Source: JAWLFY01 sp964462125 (lineage in GTDB: Bacteria > Planctomycetota > Planctomycetia > Pirellulales > Pirellulaceae). From it: a stretch of 26,524 nucleotides of DNA. The stretch spans positions 1-26,524 of the forward strand of contig CAYWXT010000055.1 in assembly GCA_964462125.1 (NCBI GenBank), given 5' to 3'. The translations under genes were made by a program, and so were the position numbers. Below the pieces are notes generated by a model that saw nothing but the letters and a program-made list of their open reading frames with translations, did not search any database and was not told the DNA's origin. Within the stretch, counting starts at the first letter, position 1, and every line of letters starts with the position of its first letter. Positions 15,741-25,100 of the stretch are shown piece by piece.

Positions 15741-16706
15741 GTGACGCGAACTCCCATTTCCGAACTGGCCGAGGGTCAGGCGATCGATCAATCCTTCCGG
15801 GCGGCCGACAAACAGCTCCGTGTCAACCGCCAAGGGGGCAAGTACATCCTGTTGCGATTGGCCGACCGCAGCGGGCTGATCGCGGGCATGATGTGGAATG
15901 CCGATGAGCGTTTGTTCGACGCCTTCGATCGCAGCGACTTCGTCCATTGCCGTGGTCGCACCCAAGTCCACAACGGCGCCCTGCAGATCATCGTCACCGA
16001 AGTCGAGCGGATGGACCCAGCGGAGGTCGACCTCACCGATTTCGAACGTTTTGACGCCGCGGAATCGAATCGCTTGATTGCCCGGGTGACGGAAATGTTT
16101 GCCGGGCTTCAGGACCATCATCTCCGGCGTTTGGGGGAGGCATTCTTAGCCGACCGAGCGCTGATCGATCGATTTCGGTCCGCCGCCGCTGCGGTCACTC
16201 ACCATCACGCCTATCCTGGCGGGCTTCTGCGGCACACGGTCGACATGATGGAACTGGCGCAGCTGATCGCACCCCGTTATCCGGAGCTCGACGCCGAACG
16301 GCTCTTGATGGGCGCCTTCCTGCACGACCTGGGCAAGATCGAAGAGTTGGGTGGCGAGGACGAGGTGACCTATACCGACCGCGGCCAGCTGGTGGGACAT
16401 ATCGTGATCGGCGTGCAAATGTTGGGCGAGAAGATCGCCGCGCTGGAGTCTGCCGAAGGGGAGCCCTTTCCGGTGGAGCTGCGACTGCATTTGGAACATT
16501 TCATCGTCAGCCACCATGGGCAACTGGAATACGGCAGCCCCAAGTTGCCGGTGACGTTGGAGGCGGTCGCGCTCCATCACATCGACAACCTGGACGCCAA
16601 GATCGCGGCGTACCGGAATGTGATCGAAAACGACGTTGCTGCTGGCGGGAACTGGACGCACTACCACCCCGCGATCGGCCGGAAATTATGGAAGAGGTCG
16701 ACGTGA
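15741..16706 (+). CDS. YhaM/CBF1-like OB-fold plus HD-domain 3'-5' exoribonuclease
   Basis: This is a 321-residue cytoplasmic protein, the usual YhaM length. The N-terminal OB-fold nucleic-acid-binding domain spans about residues 10-90 (KQLRVNRQGGKYILLRLADR, then QVHNGALQIIVTEVERMDP). The HD nuclease domain follows: HHHAYPGGLLRHTVDMM (154-170), the HD doublet in GAFLHDLGKIEEL (H195-D196), DRGQLVGHIVIG (H220) and SHHGQLEYGS. All expected metal ligands are present. YhaM-type enzymes degrade RNA and single-stranded DNA from the 3' end. The start is a GTG at 15741 without a clear ribosome binding site; the 148 bp upstream hold no other gene. Its stop overlaps the queC start by four bases, so the two are coupled, although no direct functional link is known. 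Confidence 0.88.
   Translation: MTRTPISELAEGQAIDQSFRAADKQLRVNRQGGKYILLRLADRSGLIAGMMWNADERLFDAFDRSDFVHCRGRTQVHNGALQIIVTEVERMDPAEVDLTDFERFDAAESNRLIARVTEMFAGLQDHHLRRLGEAFLADRALIDRFRSAAAAVTHHHAYPGGLLRHTVDMMELAQLIAPRYPELDAERLLMGAFLHDLGKIEELGGEDEVTYTDRGQLVGHIVIGVQMLGEKIAALESAEGEPFPVELRLHLEHFIVSHHGQLEYGSPKLPVTLEAVALHHIDNLDAKIAAYRNVIENDVAAGGNWTHYHPAIGRKLWKRST
16691..16697 (+). promoter_or_regulatory. Ribosome binding site supporting the GTG start of queC
   Basis: GAAGAGG lies 5 nt before the GTG at 16703, inside the end of the exoribonuclease gene. It favours that GTG over an in-frame ATG at 16688, which has no comparable sequence before it. The resulting GTGA overlap is typical of coupled genes. 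Confidence 0.55.
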
Positions 16707-17413
16707 CGCACGCCAACCCCGCCATCGTGCTGCTTTCCGGCGGTCTCGACAGCGCGACCTGTCTCGCCATCGCCAAAGATGCCGGGTTCGCACCGCACGC
16801 GCTCAGCGTTCGTTACGGTCAGCGACACGAGTACGAGCTCGACCGGGCACGGCGTTTGGCGGAGTCACTCGGTGCGGTATCCCACCGGACCGTCGAGATC
16901 AATCTTGCCCAGTTCGGCGGCTCGGCGCTGACCGATACCGGCATCGCCGTTCCCAAGTCGGATTCGGTCGCGACGATTGGGGATCAGATCCCGATGACGT
17001 ATGTCCCGGCGCGGAACACCGTCTTCCTGTCGCTGGCACTGGCACTGGCCGAAACGATCGGCGCGACAGACATTTTTATCGGCGTCAACGCACTCGACTA
17101 CAGCGGCTATCCCGATTGCCGCCCGGAGTTCATCGACGCGTTTGAAACCATGGCCAACCTGGGGACCAGGGCGGCTGTCGACCCGCAACGCCGGCTCAAG
17201 GTTCACGCACCACTGATCGATTGGACCAAAGCCCAGATCATCGCTCGTGGGCTCGAACTCGGCGTCGACTATGGGATGACCTTGTCGTGCTACGATCCTG
17301 GGCCGGGAGGGAAAGCCTGCGGCCGCTGTGACGCCTGCCTACTGCGGGCCAAGGGGTTCGCTGAAAACGAGCTCAAGGATCCAGCGGCGATCGATTCCGA
17401 CTTGGATCGATGA
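16703..17413 (+). CDS. queC: 7-cyano-7-deazaguanine synthase
   Basis: Converts 7-carboxy-7-deazaguanine to preQ0 with ATP and ammonia in the queuosine pathway; cytoplasmic. At 236 residues it has the usual length. Visible features are the PP-loop SGGLDSATCLA (12-22), VRYGQRHEYE, the conserved MTYVPARNTVFLSLALALAE, GVNALDYSGYPDCRPEF, and four zinc cysteines: C196 in SCYDPG, then C206, C209 and C212 in ACGRCDAC. An alternative ATG at 16688 would add five residues. The gene overlaps the YhaM-like gene by four bases and converges with the DksA-like gene (14 bp between stops). No queD, queE, queF or tgt is in the window, so other pathway steps must be encoded elsewhere or precursors scavenged. Confidence 0.95.
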   Translation: MTHANPAIVLLSGGLDSATCLAIAKDAGFAPHALSVRYGQRHEYELDRARRLAESLGAVSHRTVEINLAQFGGSALTDTGIAVPKSDSVATIGDQIPMTYVPARNTVFLSLALALAETIGATDIFIGVNALDYSGYPDCRPEFIDAFETMANLGTRAAVDPQRRLKVHAPLIDWTKAQIIARGLELGVDYGMTLSCYDPGPGGKACGRCDACLLRAKGFAENELKDPAAIDSDLDR

Positions 17414-17427
17414 ACGCCGACGTTCGA

Positions 17428-17778
17428 TTACGGCTGGGACGCGCATGCGACACAGAGTGTCGCTTGGGGGAGAGCCTCGAGACGCTCCTTCGAGATTTCG
17501 CCGTTGCACTGCTCGCAAATGCCGTAGGTGGAATCCTGAATGTGCCGCAGCGCCCGCTGGACTTGGGCCAGTTCCTTCCGCAGGCGATCCTCCAGGGTCC
17601 GTTCACTTTCCACCCCCTCGACATCCTGGTCGGCGTTGTGGGTGTGCAAGTCCGTGATCTCACCCGGGGCCTGGAGGTTTTCAATCTGCGCTTGACGGCT
17701 CCGTTCGATCTCCTCCAGTAGCCGCCGTTGCTCGTCAAACAACCGCTCCTGAAAGGTAACAACTTCGCTTCGATTCAT
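17428..17778 (-). CDS. DksA/TraR-family zinc-finger protein
   Basis: This is a 116-residue cytoplasmic protein. The N-terminal two thirds is charged and helical (coiled-coil-like, residues 1-80). The C-terminus is a four-cysteine zinc finger with C88 and C91 in GICEQCNGEISKERLEALP and C109 and C112 in LCVACA, the TraR/DksA signature. Family members enter the RNA polymerase secondary channel and tune transcription, often with ppGpp. The tip residues needed for DksA activity (DxxDxA) are not obvious: the loop region reads HNADQDVEG. It may therefore be a DksA paralogue with a different role. GGGAG on the minus strand 9 nt upstream supports the ATG. It stands alone, convergent with queC and separated from the next minus-strand gene by about 250 bp. 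Confidence 0.88.
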   Translation of the reverse strand: MNRSEVVTFQERLFDEQRRLLEEIERSRQAQIENLQAPGEITDLHTHNADQDVEGVESERTLEDRLRKELAQVQRALRHIQDSTYGICEQCNGEISKERLEALPQATLCVACASQP

Positions 17779-17787
17779 CGGTATCCA

Positions 17788-17792
17788 CTCCC
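17788..17792 (-). promoter_or_regulatory. Ribosome binding site of the DksA/TraR-like gene
   Basis: GGGAG on the minus strand ends 9 nt before the ATG at 17778. The rest of the 252-bp space up to the next gene (17779-18030) shows only a weak 6-bp hairpin at 17858-17877. Confidence 0.6.
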
Positions 17793-18030
17793 AATAGGCT
17801 CGCTTGATTCTTACCGGTCCCTCGAATCACCAATTCCGCCGCTGCCGCCGTCGGCTCAGGGTTTTGAGACGAACCCTACGGTGAGGGGACGTCATGAGAC
17901 AAATCGTAGCAACCATCATACCAATCGGCGGCCAACCGAGCAGGAAATCGCCCCCTGGTAGTCACCGCTCCAGGCTCCGTCACCCCCCGGTGGGCTTGGC
18001 ATCGGGTGGAGGCGAGGAGGCAGCGGACAG

Positions 18031-19746
18031 TTATTGCCCGCCCGATGCTTGCCGCACTTCGGCTTCCAGATCCCGGACGACGCGTGGGTTGATGTGTTGG
18101 GCGAGCAGGTCGCGGGTCGTGCTGAACATGTCGTCGATTTTGCGGCGTTGGTTGGCGTTTCGTCCGACCGCATCGAGGAACATCGTTTGCTTCCTCCCCA
18201 TGTCGTTGGCGATCAACGCATTGGTGGGTTGATCGCGCAAGCGGTTGAGCAGCCTCTTCGCCTCGTCGAGCTCTCCTCGCTCAATTCGCAACCGGATTCG
18301 TGCCTTCAACAACTCGCGGATCGCGACCAGATCGGTGATGGCGTTCTGGACCCCGCGGATATAGGCCTCGGCTTGCAGCCGCACGTCGTCCCCTGCCAGG
18401 TCGGCGACTTCCTTCTTGGTGAACCCGGGGACCATCGGGAGTCGAGCCAGGACCGCGCCGCCGTTCTTGACGTACAACAATCGCATCGGTTGGTCGGATT
18501 TCTCGATCCGCAGCCGTCCGTCCCAGTCGGTGCGGCCAACCAGGGTCATCGAGCTGGAGGTCAATTCCTTTTCGTAGACCTCGTAACCGATCAGGGGTTG
18601 ATTCTCGTCGCCGCGGGCGTGCAGTCGCAGCAGGGTCGAGGCGTCCCGCGGCTTGACCTTGAGTCCTGTTCGAAAGGTGCGACTGTTCTTCCGTCCCTGC
18701 AACCCGCCGGCCCGGCCGGCATGCAGATCCATCGTCAACTTCGGTCCGTCCACTTCGGTGACCAACAGATAAGCCCAATCGAGCCTGCCGATTTGAATCG
18801 GGTTTCCATTGCGGTCGTTTTTGCGGAGCATCGGTACCACCACATCACCGACCGCGATGGAAGCCGGCGAAGATTCGTCGAGGATCAGTCCCCCGGCGCG
18901 GAGCAGGCCGGTGGTGGTCCGTGTCCCCGATTGTTCGATCCGAATCGTTGGCGAAAAGGCGTCGGTGACCGCCCGCCCGACGGCGACAGGGAGTTCCTTG
19001 GCCCCCACCGCTTCGGTCTCGACCGGCGCGCCGAACGTCTGCATCAAGGCTTCCAGTTCGACCGCGCCGACATCGCTGACCCGCCGCCCGCGGTCGAGTT
19101 GAACGATGAAAACTTTGTCGTAGCGATCGGCGACGTCGCCGACGGTCTCGGCGCCCGGCAGTGGAATCAGCTTGGCTTCGGGTTCGTCGAGACTAACCGC
19201 CATGCCGTGTGAGACGAGCAACGCTTCGGTGCTGTCCTCTTCCCATTTCGCTTTCACGTCGGTCGCGTCCCCCTCGACCGGAACGAGCCGCTCACTGATG
19301 CCCGCAAGGGAGGATGAGTCGTCCACGCTTGCGGCCAGGCGACGCGTCTCGGCGATCCGACCGGGTGTGCTCAAGACCTCGCCGACATACCTCGCAACGT
19401 CACTCGGAAAGCGGATTCGGATCGCATCCGAATGGGTCTTCTTGACCGCCAGGACCGGATCGGAGGCGACGATGGCGTCGAAGTCCAGCGTCTCAATCCC
19501 CCGCGAGACGGCCGATCGAACCGACGGGGGCGCATCGGCAACGTCGACCCGCCATAGAGCCGCAAAGTCGCGAGACAGGTATGCCCGCAACGGCTCCTCG
19601 ATCGTTTCCGCTTGCATGCCGGGATCGGACGAGGCGATCCAGATCAACACACGGTAAGGATCGTAGTCCCACGGTTTCGCACTCTCCGCCGGATTAGCCA
19701 CCGCCGCGAGGAACAACCACGCAAGAATCATCGATCGAGGCGCCAT
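18031..19746 (-). CDS. Unrecognised secreted protein, last gene of the ExbD/propeller operon
   Basis: This is a 571-residue protein with a signal peptide (MAPRSMILAWLFLAAVANPAESA, cleavage near residue 23) and a mature start KPWDYDPYRVLIWIA. I recognise no family. The middle (about 260-330) alternates short beta-like segments (GLLRAGGLILDESSPASIAV, then GDVVVPMLRKNDRNGNPIQI) and could be a beta-barrel or SH3-like fold; next comes YEVYEKELTSSSMTLVGRTDWDGRLRI, a carboxypeptidase-regulatory-like stretch. The last 120 residues are helical and charged (RLRIERGELDEAKRLLNRL), like a TPR pair. The start is ambiguous: ATG at 19731 gives a four-base ATGA overlap with the upstream gene, but ATG at 19746 keeps the basic n-region a signal peptide needs, so I chose 19746. 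The tight overlap implies co-transcription with the solute-binding gene. Confidence 0.8.
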   Translation of the reverse strand: MAPRSMILAWLFLAAVANPAESAKPWDYDPYRVLIWIASSDPGMQAETIEEPLRAYLSRDFAALWRVDVADAPPSVRSAVSRGIETLDFDAIVASDPVLAVKKTHSDAIRIRFPSDVARYVGEVLSTPGRIAETRRLAASVDDSSSLAGISERLVPVEGDATDVKAKWEEDSTEALLVSHGMAVSLDEPEAKLIPLPGAETVGDVADRYDKVFIVQLDRGRRVSDVGAVELEALMQTFGAPVETEAVGAKELPVAVGRAVTDAFSPTIRIEQSGTRTTTGLLRAGGLILDESSPASIAVGDVVVPMLRKNDRNGNPIQIGRLDWAYLLVTEVDGPKLTMDLHAGRAGGLQGRKNSRTFRTGLKVKPRDASTLLRLHARGDENQPLIGYEVYEKELTSSSMTLVGRTDWDGRLRIEKSDQPMRLLYVKNGGAVLARLPMVPGFTKKEVADLAGDDVRLQAEAYIRGVQNAITDLVAIRELLKARIRLRIERGELDEAKRLLNRLRDQPTNALIANDMGRKQTMFLDAVGRNANQRRKIDDMFSTTRDLLAQHINPRVVRDLEAEVRQASGGQ

Positions 19747-22151
19747 CGGTTCGCATTCTGGTAGAGAGAAACGATATCGGTCCCGATGCCGACCAACTCA
19801 CGTCGGTAGGCATACGAGTCGACGAGTTGCCACAGCGGCAGGATCGGCAGCTCATGGTGGGTGATCGAATGCAGGTCGAGCAAACGGTCTCGAGCGTCCT
19901 TCCAGTTCCGCGACTGCTCGAGCCGGCGGAGCCCCAGGCCGATCAGTTGGTCGTTGCTGTGGGCCAAGCCTTCGGGCCCCAGCACCCGGCGGGCATCAAG
20001 GATCGGCTCCCAGACCGCGGCGGCCACGTAAACGATGTCGGCAGTCCCTTCCTCCGGGTAGGAGCGACCGACGGGCAACTCCACCAACTCCACGTCCAAG
20101 TCGAGCAACTGCCATTGCGAACGGATCGCTTCACAGGCGATCCGCGCCAGGTTATTCGGTGGGAACGCCAGCCGGATGGGGCGCATCTCCGGCAGTTCCT
20201 CCTCCCGGCGGGCTGCCGCCGATTTCATCTGGTTCTGGTTCATCGTGATCAGCAACTTGGCCAACCGAGGTTCGTAATCCCGCGCGGCGATCGATCGGTC
20301 ATAGGCGTAGCCAAGGGGGTCGTTCTGTTCCACCCCGGCGGGAAAGGGCCCCGACAATACCTGGCAGCCGGGCAGCTCGTTTCGCTCCAACAGCTCGCCC
20401 TGAAGGATGTCATCTCGGTGAGTGCCGTAGACCAGCGCACGGCGAAAGGTCCTCTCGGCGAGATAGGGATGATCGGAACAGGGGATGAGCATATGCACGG
20501 TCGGCAATGGATAGGTGCCAACACGAATCTTGCTGCTCTCTCTCAATCGAGCCGCGTCGGAAGGGAACAACTGATCAACGACATCGACCTCCCCCTTGAG
20601 CAGCGCCGCGACCGCTGTGGTGGCGGATTCATACCGGTTCTCGACCAATTCCCGAGGTTGGCTCTCGGTCTTCGGTGCATCGGTCAACACATAACGGGTG
20701 AGATTCCCCTCGGCCCCGTCGTGGCGATAGTCGCCGGTCGGTGATTCCGGCTCGCCACCAAACCAACTGCCGTCGACGGTGACCTGCAGCAGAGCCGCGG
20801 GCAACAGGTTCGGCCGGCGGAGCCGACAGCGGATCTCCTTGGGGCCATCCAGACCGATCGCGTCGATCGCGGCGGCCCAGGGGGAGAAGTGGTAGGGAGA
20901 ATCGGAGCGAGCCCGCTCGGCCAGTACGTCGGCAACGTGAAACGCGTCGACACGGTTGAGCGGCTCGGGAAGCCGTTCCGGTTCGAGCAGCATGTCGAAT
21001 TGCATCCGGTCCGGGGAATGCTCCGTCCGCCCAAATAGAAAATCGTAGACACCTCCTTCGGGGCCGGCTTCCTGCATTTCAAACAAGGTGCGATAGAGCA
21101 ACCGCCCGGAGCGTCGGGCACCCCAGTTGTCGATCCGCGTCGGATCGAACTCCGACGCCGCCTGCAGGACGCCGACGTTGATCAATGGATAAATCGTGTC
21201 GATCTCCCGGATCAACTCTTGGCCCCCGGGGATGTTGGGGCTGAGAGAAGCGCTGTCCCGCGCCAGTTGCCTGGCCGCCCGGTAGTCTTCCGCATCGCGC
21301 GCGGCGATCGCCTGTTCTTGTTTCTCCTTCGCCATGTCGAGGAATTCTTCGTCCCAGCGGGCGACCGAGGAAAGACGCCGATCGCCGTACTCGTCCTTCA
21401 AACGTGCCAGCAACTGCTGGGCCTGGTCCAACTCTCCCTCGTCCACCAACCGCGTCAAGACCTCGTCGGTAATCCGACCGATGGCCCGCAAGACGTTCTC
21501 TGGGTTGTGATCGGGGGCGTAGCGGCGAAGTTCTTCCAGCATCGCCAGCGAGGCCCCCAGTTGGCCGTCGGCCGCTCGTCGGCGGGCATCGTTCCAGAGG
21601 TACTCGATGCGCAACGACCGCAGCCCGGGACGGTTGGGATAATCCCGGATCAAGACTGCCAGGAACGGGTAGGCACTGGCGAAATCCCCCTGACCGATCC
21701 GCTCCCTCGCTTCCCGTTCCAGCCGATCCTCCCACAGCTCGATCCGCTCGATATCAGACCACTTGGCGGTGAACACGGTATCTTCGATCCCCAGCACCTC
21801 GATCTTCAATCGCCCAGTGGGCGCCTCGGGGATTTGACGACCCGGGAAGGGGAGCTTGCGGGCTTTGACCCAGCCCCCGCCAGCGGAATCTTCGAAAAAG
21901 ATCAGGTCGTGTGGTTCCTCCTGCAGCAACTCCAACCCCGACTCGGGCGGCTCGCCCGTCTCGGCATAGTTGAGCAACTGCGCGGAGGCGACGCTCGCGA
22001 GCGTGAGACACATCGCCAGCGGCGCAAGCAGGCGAGCTGCCCGCGGCCCCCGGCGGGGCGCGTCGCTGAAGCCGCTGAGCGTTCGGCCCCGCGGTGTCCA
22101 GCGTCGCTTCCGATCGGAAGCGGAGCGGGTTTCCTCGTCCATCATTCGCAT
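19728..22151 (-). CDS. Secreted TPR-like plus family-5 extracellular solute-binding protein
   Basis: This is an 807-residue exported protein. An unusually long basic n-region (about 40 residues) precedes the hydrophobic core LLAPLAMCLTLASVASA, with likely cleavage after residue 57. Residues about 125-310 are helical TPR-like repeats (GQGDFASAYPFLAVLIRDYP, GELDQAQQLLARLKDEYG, DAEDYRAARQLARDSASLSP). Residues about 320-807 resemble family-5 (peptide/nickel, DppA/OppA-like) binding proteins: LLYRTLFEM, the conserved FRRALVYGTHRDDIL (about 565-580) and the late HHELPILPLWQ (about 764-774). No permease or ATPase gene is nearby, so it probably does not feed a standard ABC importer from this locus. 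Its start lies 8 bp after the propeller gene's stop, and its end overlaps the next gene. The start could be a later ATG. Confidence 0.82.
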   Translation of the reverse strand: MRMMDEETRSASDRKRRWTPRGRTLSGFSDAPRRGPRAARLLAPLAMCLTLASVASAQLLNYAETGEPPESGLELLQEEPHDLIFFEDSAGGGWVKARKLPFPGRQIPEAPTGRLKIEVLGIEDTVFTAKWSDIERIELWEDRLEREARERIGQGDFASAYPFLAVLIRDYPNRPGLRSLRIEYLWNDARRRAADGQLGASLAMLEELRRYAPDHNPENVLRAIGRITDEVLTRLVDEGELDQAQQLLARLKDEYGDRRLSSVARWDEEFLDMAKEKQEQAIAARDAEDYRAARQLARDSASLSPNIPGGQELIREIDTIYPLINVGVLQAASEFDPTRIDNWGARRSGRLLYRTLFEMQEAGPEGGVYDFLFGRTEHSPDRMQFDMLLEPERLPEPLNRVDAFHVADVLAERARSDSPYHFSPWAAAIDAIGLDGPKEIRCRLRRPNLLPAALLQVTVDGSWFGGEPESPTGDYRHDGAEGNLTRYVLTDAPKTESQPRELVENRYESATTAVAALLKGEVDVVDQLFPSDAARLRESSKIRVGTYPLPTVHMLIPCSDHPYLAERTFRRALVYGTHRDDILQGELLERNELPGCQVLSGPFPAGVEQNDPLGYAYDRSIAARDYEPRLAKLLITMNQNQMKSAAARREEELPEMRPIRLAFPPNNLARIACEAIRSQWQLLDLDVELVELPVGRSYPEEGTADIVYVAAAVWEPILDARRVLGPEGLAHSNDQLIGLGLRRLEQSRNWKDARDRLLDLHSITHHELPILPLWQLVDSYAYRRELVGIGTDIVSLYQNANRWRLDR

Positions 22152-22159
22152 GCGGATAC

Positions 22160-25100
22160 CTACAGCTCCATCAAGTAAATCAAGCCTTCTCCGCCGGGAA
22201 CCAACAGTCGGCCGCCGGGAAGGACCAAGGGGACCGAGGAGATTGGCTGGCCGAGGTCACTCGATCCGTTCACCTCACCCGATTGCGGATCGACCGAGAC
22301 GAGCCAACCTTGGACGCCAGCGAACACCAGCTCCCCATCCGCCTCGACCGGGGCGTCGACGATCGAACCGTCGGGTAGAGGAACCTCAACCTGCTGTGTC
22401 CCTTGTTCATCAAACGCTCGCAGGACCCCGTCGTCGGTGCGCAACCAGAAACGCTTCGCGGCGGCGACCGGTCCCCATTCGATCCGACCGTCGAGCAGGT
22501 GGCGGAAGTTCTCCTCGAGACTCACCAGGTCGTAGCCGACGACAAAGTCGGACGCCGGTCCTGGGGTGGAGGCGAGCATCGTGGAGCCGACCCCAGCGGC
22601 AGGACCGATCAGGGCGCTTTCCAGATCGCTCTGCGCGAGCTCTCGGATTTGATCCCCGACCCGCAAGCGGTACAACTTTTTGCGGCTGTCGGCGATCACG
22701 ATTTGATCGGGATCCTCCGGCAAGGAAATCGGGGTCGTCCACTCAACCAGGGCGCCAGGATCGCTGGCGGGTTGAAAGGGGCTGCCGAGCAGCCCGCCGT
22801 TTTTCCAATTCATCAGAACCGCGCGGCCGGAGTCCAGCGGCACGAAAAGCCCGCCGCCGGCCACGATCGCCTCCCCACCCGGATTGCCGCCGGGCAATAG
22901 CAGCTGCATCTTGCGAAGCTTCTCCCGGCTTCGCGTGGGGTCGTAGAGCAAGATCTCCCCGGGGGTGGCGCGGTTCAGCAAGAGGCGTTTGTACTCGTCG
23001 ATCGCGATCGGCCGCTCGAACCGCATCGCGATCCCCTTGTCGCCCGGATTCTCCAACGGCGCCTTGGTCGACCCACTGGTGAACGATTCGGCATCAAGCT
23101 CGAACAGGGCCCCTTGAGTCGTCACGGCGTGGAAGCTCTTATCGTCCTCGACCGGGGTCAGCATCGCGACCGGGACACCGACGTCGGTGCGCCACAGCTC
23201 CTCGCCGCTCTTGGGGGCAATGGCTGTCACCCGAATCGCGGTCGAATCTCGCAGCACGCGGGCGCTGAGCACCGCCTCGTCCAGTGCCAGCGGCTGGCCG
23301 ATGAACCGGTCTCCGGCGTACTTCCCCCAGTCGGCGATGATCCGCCCCGTGTTGATCTGCAATTCATAGCGGCCGATGCGCGAGCCGGTGACCCACATCT
23401 GATTGCGGCCCACCGCCATCCGGGTCGGGGTCGGCCGGTTGTAGGAGGAGACAAGCTCAGCGACCGGGGTGACCTGTTTCCCCTCGGCGCTGGGCTCGAT
23501 GTCGTAGACCACCACTTGGCCGCGGTCGGTCAGCACGATCAGCCGCCGCCCGGCCACCACCGGCGGAACGGTCACGTTGCCCTTCAAGCGAAACTCGGGC
23601 TGAGCCACCGTCAGTTGCTCTCCCTGGTCGTCGACGCGGAGGACGTGAACCCGGGCATAATCGGGCGCGGCGTTCTCGATCACGAACAGGTGACCCAGCA
23701 GCGAAACGGGCGGAACGGCGATCGTCCCTTCCCGGTGGCCGATATAAAAGCTCTCCACGCATTTGCCGTTACGCGTATTGAGCACGTAGAGATTACTATG
23801 GTCCCCCGGCAGGTAAGCTCGGTTGGCGCGGCGGTCGACGCCGGGACTGATTTCCAGCGGCTGTGGGATTTCCGTCGCCCATTTCGCGTCCCCCGTTTCA
23901 CTGTCGAGTGAGGTCAGGCGTCCCGAGGGAGTTGAAACGAAGACGTCGTTGCCTGCGACCGTGGGCTGGCTGAACGGTTCTCCGATCGACGCTCGCCAAT
24001 CGACCTCGCCGTCGATCCCGCGGCATCGCTGGACCTCCGCATTCCGGGTATCGCTCAGCAGCACCGCGGTGCCGTTGTCCAACCGGATCGGCTCGTCGTC
24101 CTGGTCGTATCCGGTGAACCTCCGCCACAACAGGCGACCATCCTCGGCGGCGAAGGCCAACACCGAGCCGCCGGCGCGCAGGAACAGGACCTCACCCTCC
24201 AAGCCGGGAACAGCGTTTCCTTCCAACGTCGTCAACACGATGGAGCGGAGCGATTCGTCCTCCAACGGCTCCTCGATCGGTTCGGGCAATTTCGCCGACG
24301 CGCTGACCAAGGTCTGCTGAATTTCGCTCGCCTGCTGAACCAACTCGGCCAACCGGCGATGGTCATGCAGCTCGGGAAAATCGCGGAGCAACTGAAACCG
24401 CACGTCGTACGCCTGTTTCGTCTCCTCCGCCTCAAGCGCCTCCTGCATCTCCGCCACCGCGGCGTCGAGGCTCAGGTTGCGGTTGATATCCCGTTGAACG
24501 CGGGCCCGGGCTTCGGCGACCGACATCAGGCGCGTGGCCAGTTGCGTGCGCAATTGGCCGGTCATGTACATCGGGTTTTCCGTCAACGCGATCTGTTCGT
24601 CCAAACGGTCGAGCAGCTGCTGTTTCTCCTCGGTGGCTTCGGCCTGGACCGCCTTGGCGGCAATCCGATCCGCGATATCGACGAGCAACGCCGCCAGGTT
24701 GGGGCGTTCCCGATCCAGGTACTCCTCCTCCTCGATCGCCGGCAGCTTGTCCTGGGCGACCTCCAGTCCCCGCGTGGGATCGCTCAGCTGTTCGGCACGG
24801 TACAGCTCCGCCATGGTGATCCGCGTACGGGCCAAGGAACTGTACTGATGGTTCTGGCCGAAGGACGACAGGAACCGCTGATAGCTTTCCTGGGCCGGCT
24901 GGTACTGCTCCCGCTCGTACAGCTTGTTGGCGTTTCCGATCGCGTCATCGGCGTTGCCGCGGCTGAGCATGAAGTGCAGCCCGCTGCCGGCGAGCAGCAA
25001 CAGGGCGATGATCCCCAGGTAGCCGTAGACCTTGAAGGAGTCCCAAACCGAGGTGCCCTCCGGCGGCCGTTTTCGCGGCGGCCGTGGTCGACCCGCTGGG

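Noticed and set aside
17858..17877. AGGGTT / AACCCT hairpin in the gap upstream of the DksA-like gene.
   Set aside because: Six-base stem with an eight-base loop and no T-tract; expected by chance.
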